NCBI GenBank assembly: GCA_963773665.1
Contig: CAVZBZ010000002.1
Location: 186,001-250,000, forward strand
Direction of reading: 5' to 3'
From: DATJLY01 sp963773665
GTDB lineage: Bacteria; Pseudomonadota; Alphaproteobacteria; ATCC43930; CGMCC-115725
Length of the DNA: 64,000 bases
The first letter of the stretch is position 1. Each line of letters opens with the position of its first letter. Below, in pieces: positions 42,161 to 51,217 of the stretch. The notes beneath the pieces are model-generated. The model ran no database searches. It had not been told where the DNA came from and was given only the letters and a program-made list of their open reading frames with translations. Made by a program: the position numbers and the translations under genes.

Positions 42161-42499
42161 TCAGAGCGGCAGGGTGGTGCCGACGACGTGCGCGATGTGA
42201 TCGGGCGGGTCGATGAAGCGCAGGCCCATGTGGCCGAGGCGCGACCACGCCACCTCGGCTCGGAGCGCGCCGAACCGGTCGATGACGAGCGTCACGATCT
42301 GATGCGGCGGCACCGGCGGCGCCGCGGTCTTGAGCTTTGCGCCGCCGAGCGACAGGTCGAGGATGATGCACTCGGCGGGACCAGCGCGGGATTCGACGCG
42401 GGCCGACCACAGCACCGGCTTGCGCTTGTGCCGCCGGCGCTCGCTCTTCACCGCCGCAAGCGCGGACTTTCCGTTCACGAGTTGCGTGCTGCTCTGCAT
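42161..42499 (-). CDS. PilZ domain protein
   Basis: 112 aa. The c-di-GMP motif RxxxR occurs as ERRRHKRKPV (positions 20-29) and D/N-x-S-x-x-G as DLSLGGAKL. It probably binds cyclic di-GMP and alters a partner. Single-domain; no partner identified nearby. Confidence 0.88.
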   Translation of the reverse strand: MQSSTQLVNGKSALAAVKSERRRHKRKPVLWSARVESRAGPAECIILDLSLGGAKLKTAAPPVPPHQIVTLVIDRFGALRAEVAWSRLGHMGLRFIDPPDHIAHVVGTTLPL

Positions 42500-42607
42500 G
42501 GCGGTCCGGGCGTTTACCGGGAGCGAGCATAGGTGGAAAGGATTGACCGACCCTTACGAAACGCGCGGAATTGCTAAAAATTGGGTTAAGCGCGCGGCGG
42601 TCGCGCC

Positions 42608-43738
42608 TCAGCCCGCCTCGCTTTCGTCGGGCGGCGGCAGGTCCGGCTCGTGGCGCGCGAAGCTCGAGCGGTCGAGCGCAACGGTCTTGACGAGGGCGTG
42701 GACGCGGCTGCCGACCGCGAGGCGCAGCTCGGCAAGCGCGCGCTGGGTGATGCGGGCCCACAGCATCACCGGCTGCTCGTCCGTGCCGATGTCGAGGCGG
42801 AGATCGATGGCGGGCCCGCGCGCCGGCGCGATCTCGACGACCCGCCCCGGCAGCGCGTTGCGGATCGAGAGAAAGTGCGGCGGCTCGAGCGCCAGCACCA
42901 CGTCGCGCGCGCGCACGCGCACGCGCACCTTGGCGCCGACCGGCAGGTCGAGCCGCGCGACATTGAGCGCGCCGCCCGGAAATGCGACGCGGGTGAGGCC
43001 GCCCTCTTCGTCGTGCGCGGCCACCTCGGCGCGGATCACGGCGCCCGCCTCGAACCGCCCGGTCAGCGGACGCAGATCGAGCCGGCTCGTCAGGTCCTCG
43101 ACCGATCCGACCGCGGCGACATGGCCCTCGGTCATGAGGACGAGCGTGTCGGCCAGCCGTACAATCTCCTCCATCGCGTGCGTGACGTACACGATCGGAA
43201 TGCGCAGCTCGTCCCTGAGCCGCTCGATGAAGGGCAGGATCTCGGCCTTGCGCGGCGGATCGAGCGCGGCCAGCGGCTCGTCCATCAGCAGCAGCCGCGG
43301 CCCCGACAGGAGCGCGCGGCCCAGCGCCACGCGCTGTTTCTCGCCGCCCGAGAGCGCGCCCGGCCGCCGATCGAGGAGCTGCTCCAGGCCGAGGAGCGTC
43401 ACGACCGCGTCGAAATCGACGGCACCGTTCGCGCGCCGTCCATAGGTCAGGTTCCCGCGCACCGTGTAGTGCGGAAAGAGCAAGCCCTCCTGGAACACGT
43501 AGCCGAGCCGGCGCCGCTCGGGCGCCAGGTCGATGCCGCGCTCGCTATCGAACAGCACCTCGCCGCGCACCACGATGCGGCCGCGGTCGGGCCGCAAAAG
43601 CCCGGCAAGCGCGTTGACGACGCTCGTCTTGCCGGCGCCGGAGCGGCCGTAAAGTGCCACGATGCCGTGCGCGGGGCACGCGAATGTCGCGTCGAGCACG
43701 AAGCCGCCGAGCCGTTTTTGGACCGCGACCTCGATCAT
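42608..43738 (-). CDS. modC: Molybdate ABC transporter ATP-binding protein
   Basis: 376 aa. Walker A GRSGAGKT (31-38), signature LSGGEKQRVALGRALL, Walker B LLLMDEPLAAL, H-loop YVTHAMEE, and a C-terminal MOP-type molybdate-binding domain (residues ~300-360, with SIRNALPGRV). It energises molybdate uptake. modA and modB are not in the window: the next gene upstream is metC, overlapping by ATGA. Molybdate would be needed for the FDH encoded here, but modC may also be a stray copy. Confidence 0.85.
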   Translation of the reverse strand: MIEVAVQKRLGGFVLDATFACPAHGIVALYGRSGAGKTSVVNALAGLLRPDRGRIVVRGEVLFDSERGIDLAPERRRLGYVFQEGLLFPHYTVRGNLTYGRRANGAVDFDAVVTLLGLEQLLDRRPGALSGGEKQRVALGRALLSGPRLLLMDEPLAALDPPRKAEILPFIERLRDELRIPIVYVTHAMEEIVRLADTLVLMTEGHVAAVGSVEDLTSRLDLRPLTGRFEAGAVIRAEVAAHDEEGGLTRVAFPGGALNVARLDLPVGAKVRVRVRARDVVLALEPPHFLSIRNALPGRVVEIAPARGPAIDLRLDIGTDEQPVMLWARITQRALAELRLAVGSRVHALVKTVALDRSSFARHEPDLPPPDESEAG

Positions 43739-44922
43739 CCGCGCCGTGCCGCCGCCATCCGCTCGAAGCCGCGCGTCAGGTCGTCGATGAGATCGCCCAT
43801 ATCCTCGAGCCCGGCATGAAGGCGCAGCACCGGCCCCTCGCCCCAAGGGAGCGCCGTGCGCAGCCGCTCGGGATGGGCCGGCAGGATCAGGCTCTCGAAC
43901 CCGCCCCAGCTCGCGCCCATGCCGAACAACTCCATCCCGTCGAGCATCGCCGCGATCGCGGGCGCCGGGATGTCCTTTTGCAGCACGATCGCGAAGAGGC
44001 CCGACGCGCCGGAAAAATCGCGCCGCCACAGCGCATGATCCGGGTTGGACGGCAGCGCCGGATGCAGCACGCGCGCGACCTCGGGCCGGCGCTCGAGCCA
44101 TTGGGCGAGTGCCAGGCCCTGCGCCTCGTGCTGCTTCATGCGCACGCCCGCCGTGCGCAGGCCGCGCAGCGACAGGTAGCAGTCGTCGGGCGCGGCGTGG
44201 TTGCCCATCTGCGTTGCAGCTACGCGCACCGGCATGAAGCTCTCGGCGGTGCAGACGGCGATGCCCATCATCACGTCGGAATGGCCGCCGATATATTTCG
44301 TGGCCGAGATCACCGACACATCGACGCCCAATGCCAGCGGCTTGAAGAACATGGGCGCGGCCCAGGTGTTGTCGATGATTGTGACGACCCCGCGCGCCTT
44401 GGCCGCCGCGACCAGAGCCGGCACGTCCTGCACTTCGAAAGTGAGCGAGCCGGGGCTTTCGAGGTAAAGGAGCCGCGTATTGTCCTGGATGAGGGACGCG
44501 ATGCCGGCGCCGATGCGCGGATCGTAAAACGTAGTCGCAACCCCGAAGCGCTCCAGAAACCCGGTGCAAAAGGCGCGCACCGGGCCATAAACCGAGTCCG
44601 TCACCAGCACGTGGTCGCCGGATTTGACGAAGGCGAGGATCGCGGCAAAGCAGCTGGCCGCGCCCGAGCAGAACGCGACCGCGCGCGCGCCGCCCTCGAC
44701 CGCCGCGACCGCCTCCTCGAAGGCGAACTGCGTCGGCGTGCCGGTGCGGCCATAGGTCACCTGGCTATAGCGGTTCCGCGCCGCCGCCTCGTGCGCCGCC
44801 ACGGTCGGGTAGAGCACGGTCGAGGCGTGATAGACCGGCGGATTGACGATGCCGAAATTCTGCTCCGGCGCGCGCCCGGCATGGGCCAGAAGCGTGTCGG
44901 TCTTGCGGGACTTGCTGCGCAT
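43735..44922 (-). CDS. metC: Cystathionine beta-lyase
   Basis: 395 aa, PLP-dependent Cys/Met metabolism family. The PLP lysine is K209 (VISATKYIGGHSDVMMG), with YGRTGTPTQFAFEEAVAAVEGG upstream and IDNTWAAPMFFKPL. It cleaves cystathionine to homocysteine. Divergent from the aap operon (106-base gap). Translationally coupled to modC. Confidence 0.9.
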   Translation of the reverse strand: MRSKSRKTDTLLAHAGRAPEQNFGIVNPPVYHASTVLYPTVAAHEAAARNRYSQVTYGRTGTPTQFAFEEAVAAVEGGARAVAFCSGAASCFAAILAFVKSGDHVLVTDSVYGPVRAFCTGFLERFGVATTFYDPRIGAGIASLIQDNTRLLYLESPGSLTFEVQDVPALVAAAKARGVVTIIDNTWAAPMFFKPLALGVDVSVISATKYIGGHSDVMMGIAVCTAESFMPVRVAATQMGNHAAPDDCYLSLRGLRTAGVRMKQHEAQGLALAQWLERRPEVARVLHPALPSNPDHALWRRDFSGASGLFAIVLQKDIPAPAIAAMLDGMELFGMGASWGGFESLILPAHPERLRTALPWGEGPVLRLHAGLEDMGDLIDDLTRGFERMAAARRG

Positions 44923-45027
44923 GAAGCGGGGCCTCGGGCCAAGGTGGGGGCGGACGGAAGCAACCTTATCGAAAAACGCCCTCGTGAAAAGCTATGATGG
45001 AAAAGGACGTTGGAGGGGAGGGGTGCG

Positions 45028-46056
45028 ATGATGCGGCATTACGGGGCGGCGGCGGTGGCGGCGGGATTTGCCTTAGCGGCGGCGGGCACGCCGGCGATGG
45101 CGGGCCCGACGCTCGATGGGGTGAAGGCCAAGGGCTATGTCGCCTGCGCCGTCAACACCGGCCTCGCCGGTTTTTCCATGGCGGACCAGCAGGGCCACTA
45201 CACCGGCCTCGACGTCGATGTGTGCCGCGCCGTCGCGGCGGCGATTTTCGGCGACGCCACCAAGACCAAGTTCGTGCCGGCAACCGCGCAGCAGCGCTTC
45301 ACGCTTTTGCAGACCGGCGAGGTCGATATCCTGACGCGCAACACGACCTGGACCCTGCAGCGCGAAACCGACCTCGGCATCAATTTCGCGCCGGTCAACT
45401 ACTATGACGGTCAGGGCTTCATGGTGGCGAAGAAATCCGGCGTGACGAGCGCCAAGCAACTGGACGGCGCGACCGTGTGCGTCCAGCCCGGCACTACCAC
45501 CGAGCTCAACCTCGCCGACTATTTCCGCTCGAACCACATGACGGTGAAGCCGCTCGTCATCGAAAAACTCGACGAGGTCGAGAACGCGTTCTTCTCCGGC
45601 CGGTGCGATTCCTATACGACCGACCGCTCCGGCCTTGCGGCGACGCGCGCGGGCAAGGCGCAAAATCCGGACGACTACATCATCCTGCCCGAAGTGATCT
45701 CGAAGGAGCCGCTGGCGCCCGCGGTGCGGCACGGCGACGACGAATGGTTCGACATCGTCAAATGGTGCGTCTTCGCCATGGTCGATGCCGAGGAAAAGGG
45801 CATCACGTCGAAGAACGTGGACGAGATGCTGACGAGCGACGACCCCGAGATAAAGCGCATGCTGGGCGTCACGCCCGGCATGGGCAAGTCGCTGCATGTC
45901 GACGAGAAATGGCTCTACACCATCGTCAAGCAGGTCGGCAACTACGGCAAATCGTTCGAGCGCAACGTCGGCAAGGACTCGCCCCTGAAGCTCGAGCGCG
46001 GCCTCAACCAGCTCTGGACCAAGGGCGGCATCATGTACGGAATGCCGGTGCGGTGA
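45028..46056 (+). CDS. aapJ: General L-amino acid ABC transporter, periplasmic binding protein
   Basis: 342 aa. The start ATG 45028 (or 45031) follows GGAGGGGAGGGG. Signal peptide MMRHYGAAAVAAGFALAAAG is cut after AMA. Family motifs: VNTGLAGFSMADQQGHYTGLDVD, RFTLLQTGEVDILTRNTTW, and QPGTTTELNLADYFR. It captures a broad range of L-amino acids. First of the four-gene aapJQMP operon. Confidence 0.92.
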   Translation: MMRHYGAAAVAAGFALAAAGTPAMAGPTLDGVKAKGYVACAVNTGLAGFSMADQQGHYTGLDVDVCRAVAAAIFGDATKTKFVPATAQQRFTLLQTGEVDILTRNTTWTLQRETDLGINFAPVNYYDGQGFMVAKKSGVTSAKQLDGATVCVQPGTTTELNLADYFRSNHMTVKPLVIEKLDEVENAFFSGRCDSYTTDRSGLAATRAGKAQNPDDYIILPEVISKEPLAPAVRHGDDEWFDIVKWCVFAMVDAEEKGITSKNVDEMLTSDDPEIKRMLGVTPGMGKSLHVDEKWLYTIVKQVGNYGKSFERNVGKDSPLKLERGLNQLWTKGGIMYGMPVR

Positions 46057-46090
46057 TCGTGCGCCGCGGCTGACGCGGTAGCCGCCGCCC

Positions 46091-47062
46091 ATGCTCAGGC
46101 GCAACCCGCGGATCGGCGCGCTGCTGTTGCAGGCGCTGGTGATGGCTGCCGTGCTGGCGCTCGGGGCCTATCTCGTGCACAACGCGCTCGCCAACATGGC
46201 GCGGGCCGGGATCGCGACCGGCTTCTCCTATCTCGGGCGCGAGGCCTCGTTCGAGATCGGCGAGAGCCTCATTCCCTATTCGCCGTCGGACTCCTACGGC
46301 CGGGCGCTCCTCGTCGGCCTCCTCAACACGCTGCTCGTCGCGGTGCTCGGCATCGTGCTCGCGACGGTGCTCGGCACCGCGGTGGGCGTGGCCCGGCTCG
46401 CGCGCAACTGGCTCCTCAAGAAACTCGCGCTCGTCTATGTCGAGGCGCTGCGCAACGTGCCGCTGCTGTTGCAGCTCATCTTGTGGTGGGACGTGCTGCG
46501 CGTGAGCGCGCCGCCGCCGCGCCAGGCTTGGCATCCGCTGCCCGGCGTGTTCGTCTCGGTCCGCGGCATAGCGCTTCCCGTGCCGGTGCTGTCGCCGCTG
46601 CATTGGGACATGCCGCATCTCACCGCCTTCAATTTCACCGGCGGCGTCACGCTTTCGCCCGAGTTCGCGGCGCTGCTCCTGGGCCTTACCGCCTATACCG
46701 CGGCGTTCATCGCCGAGATCGTGCGCGGCGGCATCGAGGGCGTGAACCGCGGCCAGTCCGAGGCGGCGCTTGCCTTGGGCCTGTCGCAGGGCCAGACGCT
46801 GCGGCTCGTCGTCATGCCCCAGGCGCTGCGCATCATCGTGCCGCCGATGCTGTCGGAATATCTGGCGCTCACCAAGAACAGCTCGCTCGCGATCGCGATC
46901 GGCTATCCCGAGCTCATGTCGATCAGCAACACGACCTTGAACCAGACCGGCCAGGCGATCGAGGCGATCGCGCTGATGATGGCGATCTATCTCGCGATCA
47001 GCCTCGCCACCTCGCTGGCGATGAACTGGTACAACCGGCACATCGCCTTGGCGGGGCGCTGA
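46091..47062 (+). CDS. aapQ: General L-amino acid ABC transporter, permease
   Basis: 323 aa. Eight or so membrane helices. The permease signature EAALALGLSQGQTLRLVVMPQAL faces the ATPase. It is shorter than the Rhizobium AapQ (~400 aa), mainly in the N-terminus, but the transporter core is complete. 34 bases after aapJ. Confidence 0.9.
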   Translation: MLRRNPRIGALLLQALVMAAVLALGAYLVHNALANMARAGIATGFSYLGREASFEIGESLIPYSPSDSYGRALLVGLLNTLLVAVLGIVLATVLGTAVGVARLARNWLLKKLALVYVEALRNVPLLLQLILWWDVLRVSAPPPRQAWHPLPGVFVSVRGIALPVPVLSPLHWDMPHLTAFNFTGGVTLSPEFAALLLGLTAYTAAFIAEIVRGGIEGVNRGQSEAALALGLSQGQTLRLVVMPQALRIIVPPMLSEYLALTKNSSLAIAIGYPELMSISNTTLNQTGQAIEAIALMMAIYLAISLATSLAMNWYNRHIALAGR

Positions 47063-47063
47063 G

Positions 47064-48119
47064 ATGCGCGAGGCGCTGCGCTGGGCGAGGGTCAATCTGT
47101 TCGGCGGATGGTCGAGCTCGCTCGTGACGCTGGTCGCGGCCTACCTGATCGCGCGCGGGCTTTGGGCGATCGCCGACTGGGCGCTGGTGCATGCGGTGTG
47201 GCGCGCGCCCGACGGCCGCGCCTGCATCGTGGCAAGCGGCGGCGCGGGCGCGTGCTGGGCCTTTCTCGGCGTGTGGGGCCGCTTCATCCTGTTCGGCCGC
47301 TATCCCTATGCCGAGGATTGGCGGCCGCTTCTCGTCATCGTCGTGTTCGTGGCGCTGCTGCTCTTAAGCTGCGACCGGCGGCTCTGGGGCCGCTGGCTCG
47401 CGCCGCTGTGGATACTCGGCTTGGCCTGCAATTTCGTGCTGATGCTGGGCGGCGCGTTCGGGCTCGAGTACGTGCCGACCGAGCTGTGGAGCGGCCTGCC
47501 GCTCACCCTCATTCTCGCCATCGTCGGCCTGGCGGCGGCATTTCCGCTCGCCATTCTGCTGGCGCTCGGCCGGCGCTCGGAGATGCCGGCGGTGCGGGCG
47601 CTGTCGGTGGCTTATATCGAGCTCATCCGCGGCGTGCCGCTCATCACCGTGCTGTTCATGGCGTCGGTCATGCTGCCGCTGTTCCTGCCGGAAGGCACCA
47701 CGATCGACAAGCTGCTGCGCGCGCAGGCAGGGTTCATCCTGTTCTATGCGGCCTATCTAGCCGAGGTGGTGCGCGGGGGCTTGCAGGCGATCCCGCAGGG
47801 CCAGTACGAGGCGGCCGACGCGCTCGGCCTTTCGTACTGGCGCAAGATGCGGCTGATCATTCTGCCGCAGGCGCTTCAGGTTTCGATCCCGGCGCTCGTC
47901 AACATCTTCATTGCCGGGTTCAAGGACACCACGCTCGTCACCGTCATCGGCCTCTTCGACCTGATCTCGACCGCGTCGAACGCCATCACCGATCCGAGCT
48001 GGCGTGGCTTCTATGTCGAGGCCTACAGCTTCATCGGCGCGATTTATTTCGTGTTCTGCTTCTTCATGTCGCGCTATAGCGGCGCGCTCGAAGCGAATTT
48101 CCGGCGGGGCCGGCGATGA
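47064..48119 (+). CDS. aapM: General L-amino acid ABC transporter, permease
   Basis: 351 aa, multi-pass. The EAADALGLSYWRKMRLIILPQALQ coupling motif is clear, with IPALVNIFIAGFKDTTLVTVIGLF after it. The central periplasmic loop is short. Ends in ATGA with aapP. Confidence 0.9.
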   Translation: MREALRWARVNLFGGWSSSLVTLVAAYLIARGLWAIADWALVHAVWRAPDGRACIVASGGAGACWAFLGVWGRFILFGRYPYAEDWRPLLVIVVFVALLLLSCDRRLWGRWLAPLWILGLACNFVLMLGGAFGLEYVPTELWSGLPLTLILAIVGLAAAFPLAILLALGRRSEMPAVRALSVAYIELIRGVPLITVLFMASVMLPLFLPEGTTIDKLLRAQAGFILFYAAYLAEVVRGGLQAIPQGQYEAADALGLSYWRKMRLIILPQALQVSIPALVNIFIAGFKDTTLVTVIGLFDLISTASNAITDPSWRGFYVEAYSFIGAIYFVFCFFMSRYSGALEANFRRGRR

Positions 48120-48862
48120 ACGGCGAAGCGCCCATGATCGAAATGCGCCACGTCCACAAATGGTACGGCGCGTACCACGCGCTGAAGGATGTGAGCCTCA
48201 CCGTGAAGCGCGGCGAGCGCGTCGTGGTGTGCGGGCCGTCGGGCTCGGGCAAATCGACCATGATCCGCTGCATCAACCGGCTCGAGACGCACGAGCAGGG
48301 GCAGATCGTCGTCGACGGGATCGAGCTCACCGATGACGCCAAGCAGATCGCCGCGATCCGCCGCGAGGTCGGCATGGTGTTTCAGCAGTTCAACCTGTTC
48401 CCGCATCTGAGCGTGCTCGAGAACCTGGTGCTCGCGCCCATCTGGGTGCGGGGCACGAAGCGCGCCGAGGCCGAGGAGCTCGCCATGCATTTCCTCGAGC
48501 GCGTGCGCATCCCCGAGCAGGCGCAGAAATATCCTGGCGAGCTTTCCGGCGGCCAGCAGCAGCGCGTCGCGATCGCCCGCGCCCTCACCATGCGGCCGCA
48601 GGTCATGCTGTTCGACGAGCCGACCTCGGCGCTCGATCCCGAGATGATCAAGGAAGTGCTCGACGTGATGGTGGAGCTGGCCAAGGACGGCATGACCATG
48701 ATCTGCGTCACGCACGAGATGGGCTTCGCCCGCACCGTGGCGGACGCCATGATCTTCATGGACGCCGGCCAGATCGTCGAGGCGGCGCCGCCGGAAAAAT
48801 TCTTCGCCGCCCCCGAAAGCGAGCGCGCCCGGCTTTTCCTGAGCCAGGTGCTCAGCCATTAG
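48116..48862 (+). CDS. aapP: General L-amino acid ABC transporter, ATP-binding protein
   Basis: 248 aa. Walker A GPSGSGKST, Q-loop VFQQFNLFPHL, signature LSGGQQQRVAIARAL, Walker B VMLFDEPTSALDPE, H-loop CVTHEMGF. It belongs to the polar amino acid (GlnQ/HisP) group. Last gene of the aap operon. Confidence 0.93.
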   Translation: MNGEAPMIEMRHVHKWYGAYHALKDVSLTVKRGERVVVCGPSGSGKSTMIRCINRLETHEQGQIVVDGIELTDDAKQIAAIRREVGMVFQQFNLFPHLSVLENLVLAPIWVRGTKRAEAEELAMHFLERVRIPEQAQKYPGELSGGQQQRVAIARALTMRPQVMLFDEPTSALDPEMIKEVLDVMVELAKDGMTMICVTHEMGFARTVADAMIFMDAGQIVEAAPPEKFFAAPESERARLFLSQVLSH

Positions 48863-48936
48863 GCGTCGGCCGGCACAAGGCCGGGCATGACGAACTTGGA
48901 CTGCCGGACAGACGTGCGGTTGCGTGGAACGGCGAT

Positions 48937-49116
48937 CTATTCGCCGTTCTTGATCCGGTCGGCCGAATTGGCGACCGCTGAGCCGGCGGCGCTCATGTCC
49001 TCGCCGAAGCCGCGCGCGGTATTGCACGCGCTGAGCGCGGCGGCCGCGCCCGCCATCGCCAGAAGCGTCAAGAACGTGCCCGCAATCGAGCGCTTTGCCC
49101 CACGCAACATCCCCAT
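48937..49116 (-). CDS. Entericidin-like small lipoprotein
   Basis: 59 aa. Start at ATG 49116 after GGAGG. Hydrophobic signal LTLLAMAGAAAALSAC with a lipobox Cys, then NTARGFGEDMSAAGSAVANSA, the entericidin A/B hallmark. Entericidins are small toxic or antidote lipoproteins linked to stationary-phase lysis in E. coli. The gene lies alone between aapP and sseA. Confidence 0.85.
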   Translation of the reverse strand: MGMLRGAKRSIAGTFLTLLAMAGAAAALSACNTARGFGEDMSAAGSAVANSADRIKNGE

Positions 49117-49187
49117 GGCCACCTCCGCCGAACCGAACCGGGTCCGGTTGAGGAACGGCGCGGACGTACGCGGGGTTCCGGTCCCTT

Positions 49188-50048
49188 TCAGGCGGGCCCG
49201 GTCGCGACCGGCGTGTCGCCGCGCAGGCCCCATTCCGACCAGGACCCGTCATAGACCGCGGCCGGCTGCCAGCCGACGAGATGGAGCGCAAAGGCCACGA
49301 CGCAGGCGCTGACACCCGAGCCGCAGCTTGCCGTCACGGCTCGTTCGGGCGCGAGCCCGGCCTGCTTCAGCCGCGCGGCAAGTGCGTCGGCCGGCAGCAT
49401 CGTGCCGGTCTTGGGATCGCACAGCTGCTCCCACGGCAGATTGACGGCGCCCGGGATGTGGCCGGCGCGCAGGCCCGGCCGCGGCTCGGGCGCGGATCCC
49501 GCAAAGCGCGCGGCGGCGCGCGCGTCCACCACCTGCTCGCGCGCGCTTTTGAGGTTGGCCAGCATCTGCGCCCGGTCGCGCACGAGCGCCGGCTCGAAAT
49601 GCGGCGTGAAGCGCCGCTCCTTCGGGTGCGGCACGGCGTCTGTGACGGGACGCCCCTCGGCACGCCATTTGCGCAGACCGCCGTCGAGCACCGCGACATC
49701 GCCATGCCCCATGATGCGCAGCATCCACCACACGCGCGTCGCCGCGGTGCCCGCCGTGTCATAGACGACGATCTTCCGGCCGTCGCCGATCCCGAGCTTG
49801 CCCACCATGCGCGCGAATTCTTGCGGCGCCGGCAGCATGTGCGGCAGCGGATTGGCATGGTCCGCGACCGCGTCGATATCGAAGAACACCGCGCCCGGAA
49901 TATGCGCCTTGGCGTAATCCTCAGCGGCGGTCGGCGTGATGCCCGGCAGCTTGAACGAGGCATCGACGATCGCGACGCCGTCGTCGTCGAGATGCCGCGC
50001 GAGCCAGTCGGTCGAGACGAGCGCCTCGGGATGAGCGTAGTCCATCAT
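49188..50048 (-). CDS. sseA: 3-mercaptopyruvate / thiosulfate sulfurtransferase
   Basis: 286 aa. Two rhodanese domains: the first (inactive, GVAIVDASFKLPGITP) and the second with the active loop CGSGVSA (C242), the type found in mercaptopyruvate sulfurtransferases. Motif DGSWSEWG at the end. It transfers sulfur from 3-mercaptopyruvate to acceptors such as cyanide. It lies 7 bases after cysK, suggesting cysteine metabolism. Confidence 0.9.
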   Translation of the reverse strand: MMDYAHPEALVSTDWLARHLDDDGVAIVDASFKLPGITPTAAEDYAKAHIPGAVFFDIDAVADHANPLPHMLPAPQEFARMVGKLGIGDGRKIVVYDTAGTAATRVWWMLRIMGHGDVAVLDGGLRKWRAEGRPVTDAVPHPKERRFTPHFEPALVRDRAQMLANLKSAREQVVDARAAARFAGSAPEPRPGLRAGHIPGAVNLPWEQLCDPKTGTMLPADALAARLKQAGLAPERAVTASCGSGVSACVVAFALHLVGWQPAAVYDGSWSEWGLRGDTPVATGPA

Positions 50049-50055
50049 GCCTCTT

Positions 50056-51060
50056 TCACCGGTCGAGCCATTTCGGCACCGGCAGTTTCTTCTCGCGCAG
50101 GAAGGCCGGATTGAACAGTTTGGACTGATAGCGCGTGCCGTAGTCGGCGAGGATGGCGACGATTGTATGGCCCGGCCCCAGCTCCTTCGCCGCCTTGATC
50201 GCGCCCAAAATGTTGATGCCGCTCGATCCGCCGACGATCAGCCCTTCCTCGAGCACGAGATCGAACAGCACCGGCAGCATCTCCTCGTCGCTCACCTGGA
50301 ACCAGCCGTCGACCGGCGCGCCTTCGAGGTTCTTGGTGATGCGGCCCTGACCGATCCCTTCGGTGATCGAAGTGCCCTCGGCCTTCAAGGTCCCGTGCGC
50401 GTAATGGCTGTAAATGGCCGAGCCCATCGGGTCGGCGACATAGATGCGCACCGAGTTTCGCCGCTCCTTGAGCGCGAAGGCCACGCCCGCGAGCGTGCCG
50501 CCGGTGCCGACCGAAGCGACGAAGGCATCGACGTTGCCTTCGGTGTCGTCCCAGATTTCGGGGCCCGTCGTCTCGTAGTGCGCGCGCCGGTTCGCGAGAT
50601 TGTCGAACTGGTTCGCCCAGATCGCGCCGTTCGGCTCCTTCGCCGCCACTTCCGCCGCAAGCCGCTCGGAATAGCGCACATAGTTCATCGGATTGGCGTA
50701 CGGCACCGCGGGCACGAGCCGGAGATCGGCGCCGCACAGGCGCAGCATGTCCTGCTTCTCCTGGCTCTGCGTTTCGGGCATGACGATGACGCTGCGATAG
50801 CCCAGCGCATTGCCGACGAGCGCCAAGCCGATCCCGGTATTCCCGGCGGTGCCCTCGACGATGACGCCGCCCGGCCGCAGCAGGCCGCGCTCCTCGGCGT
50901 CCTTGACGATGTAGAGCGCGGCGCGGTCCTTCACCGAGCCGCCGGGATTGAGGAACTCGGCCTTGCCGAGAATGGTGCAGCCGGTCTCTTCCGAAGCGCG
51001 GCGCAGCCGGATGAGCGGCGTATGCCCGACGGTTTCGACAAAGCCGGCGCGAACCTTCAT
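50056..51060 (-). CDS. cysK: Cysteine synthase A
   Basis: 334 aa, PLP-dependent. PLP lysine K44 (NPGGSVKDRAALYI), phosphate loop EGTAGNTGIGLALV, and GTGGTLAGVAFALKE. Makes L-cysteine from O-acetylserine and sulfide. The family also includes cystathionine beta-synthase-like forms; no CBS domain is present. Cotranscribed with sseA. Confidence 0.9.
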   Translation of the reverse strand: MKVRAGFVETVGHTPLIRLRRASEETGCTILGKAEFLNPGGSVKDRAALYIVKDAEERGLLRPGGVIVEGTAGNTGIGLALVGNALGYRSVIVMPETQSQEKQDMLRLCGADLRLVPAVPYANPMNYVRYSERLAAEVAAKEPNGAIWANQFDNLANRRAHYETTGPEIWDDTEGNVDAFVASVGTGGTLAGVAFALKERRNSVRIYVADPMGSAIYSHYAHGTLKAEGTSITEGIGQGRITKNLEGAPVDGWFQVSDEEMLPVLFDLVLEEGLIVGGSSGINILGAIKAAKELGPGHTIVAILADYGTRYQSKLFNPAFLREKKLPVPKWLDR

Positions 51061-51100
51061 GCGCCGACTATAGGGAAGCGCGGTTTTGGATCAAGAGATC

Positions 51101-51216
51101 GTGCGTCCTTCGACTTCGCGTCCTTCGCCAAGCTCAGGACGCTCCGCTCAGGATAAGGTAAAAGAAAATTCCCCATCCTGAGCGAAGCCCCGAAGGGGCG
51201 AAGTCGAAGGACGCAC
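51101..51216. repeat. Palindromic intergenic repeat with 19-bp perfect outer arms
   Basis: GTGCGTCCTTCGACTTCGC (51101-51119) and GCGAAGTCGAAGGACGCAC (51198-51216) are exact reverse complements. Inside are partial palindromes (CTCAGGACGCTCCGCTCAGG; CCCCGAAGGGG). This matches the dispersed 'tcctgagcgaagccccgaaggggcgaagtcgaagg' repeat frequent in alphaproteobacteria. It fills the gap between cysK and the binding-protein gene, and its right arm contains the AAGGA used by the next GTG start. Confidence 0.85.
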
Positions 51217-51217
51217 A

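Noticed and set aside
42608..44922. A full modABC operon
   Set aside because: Only modC is present; the neighbouring genes are metC and PilZ.
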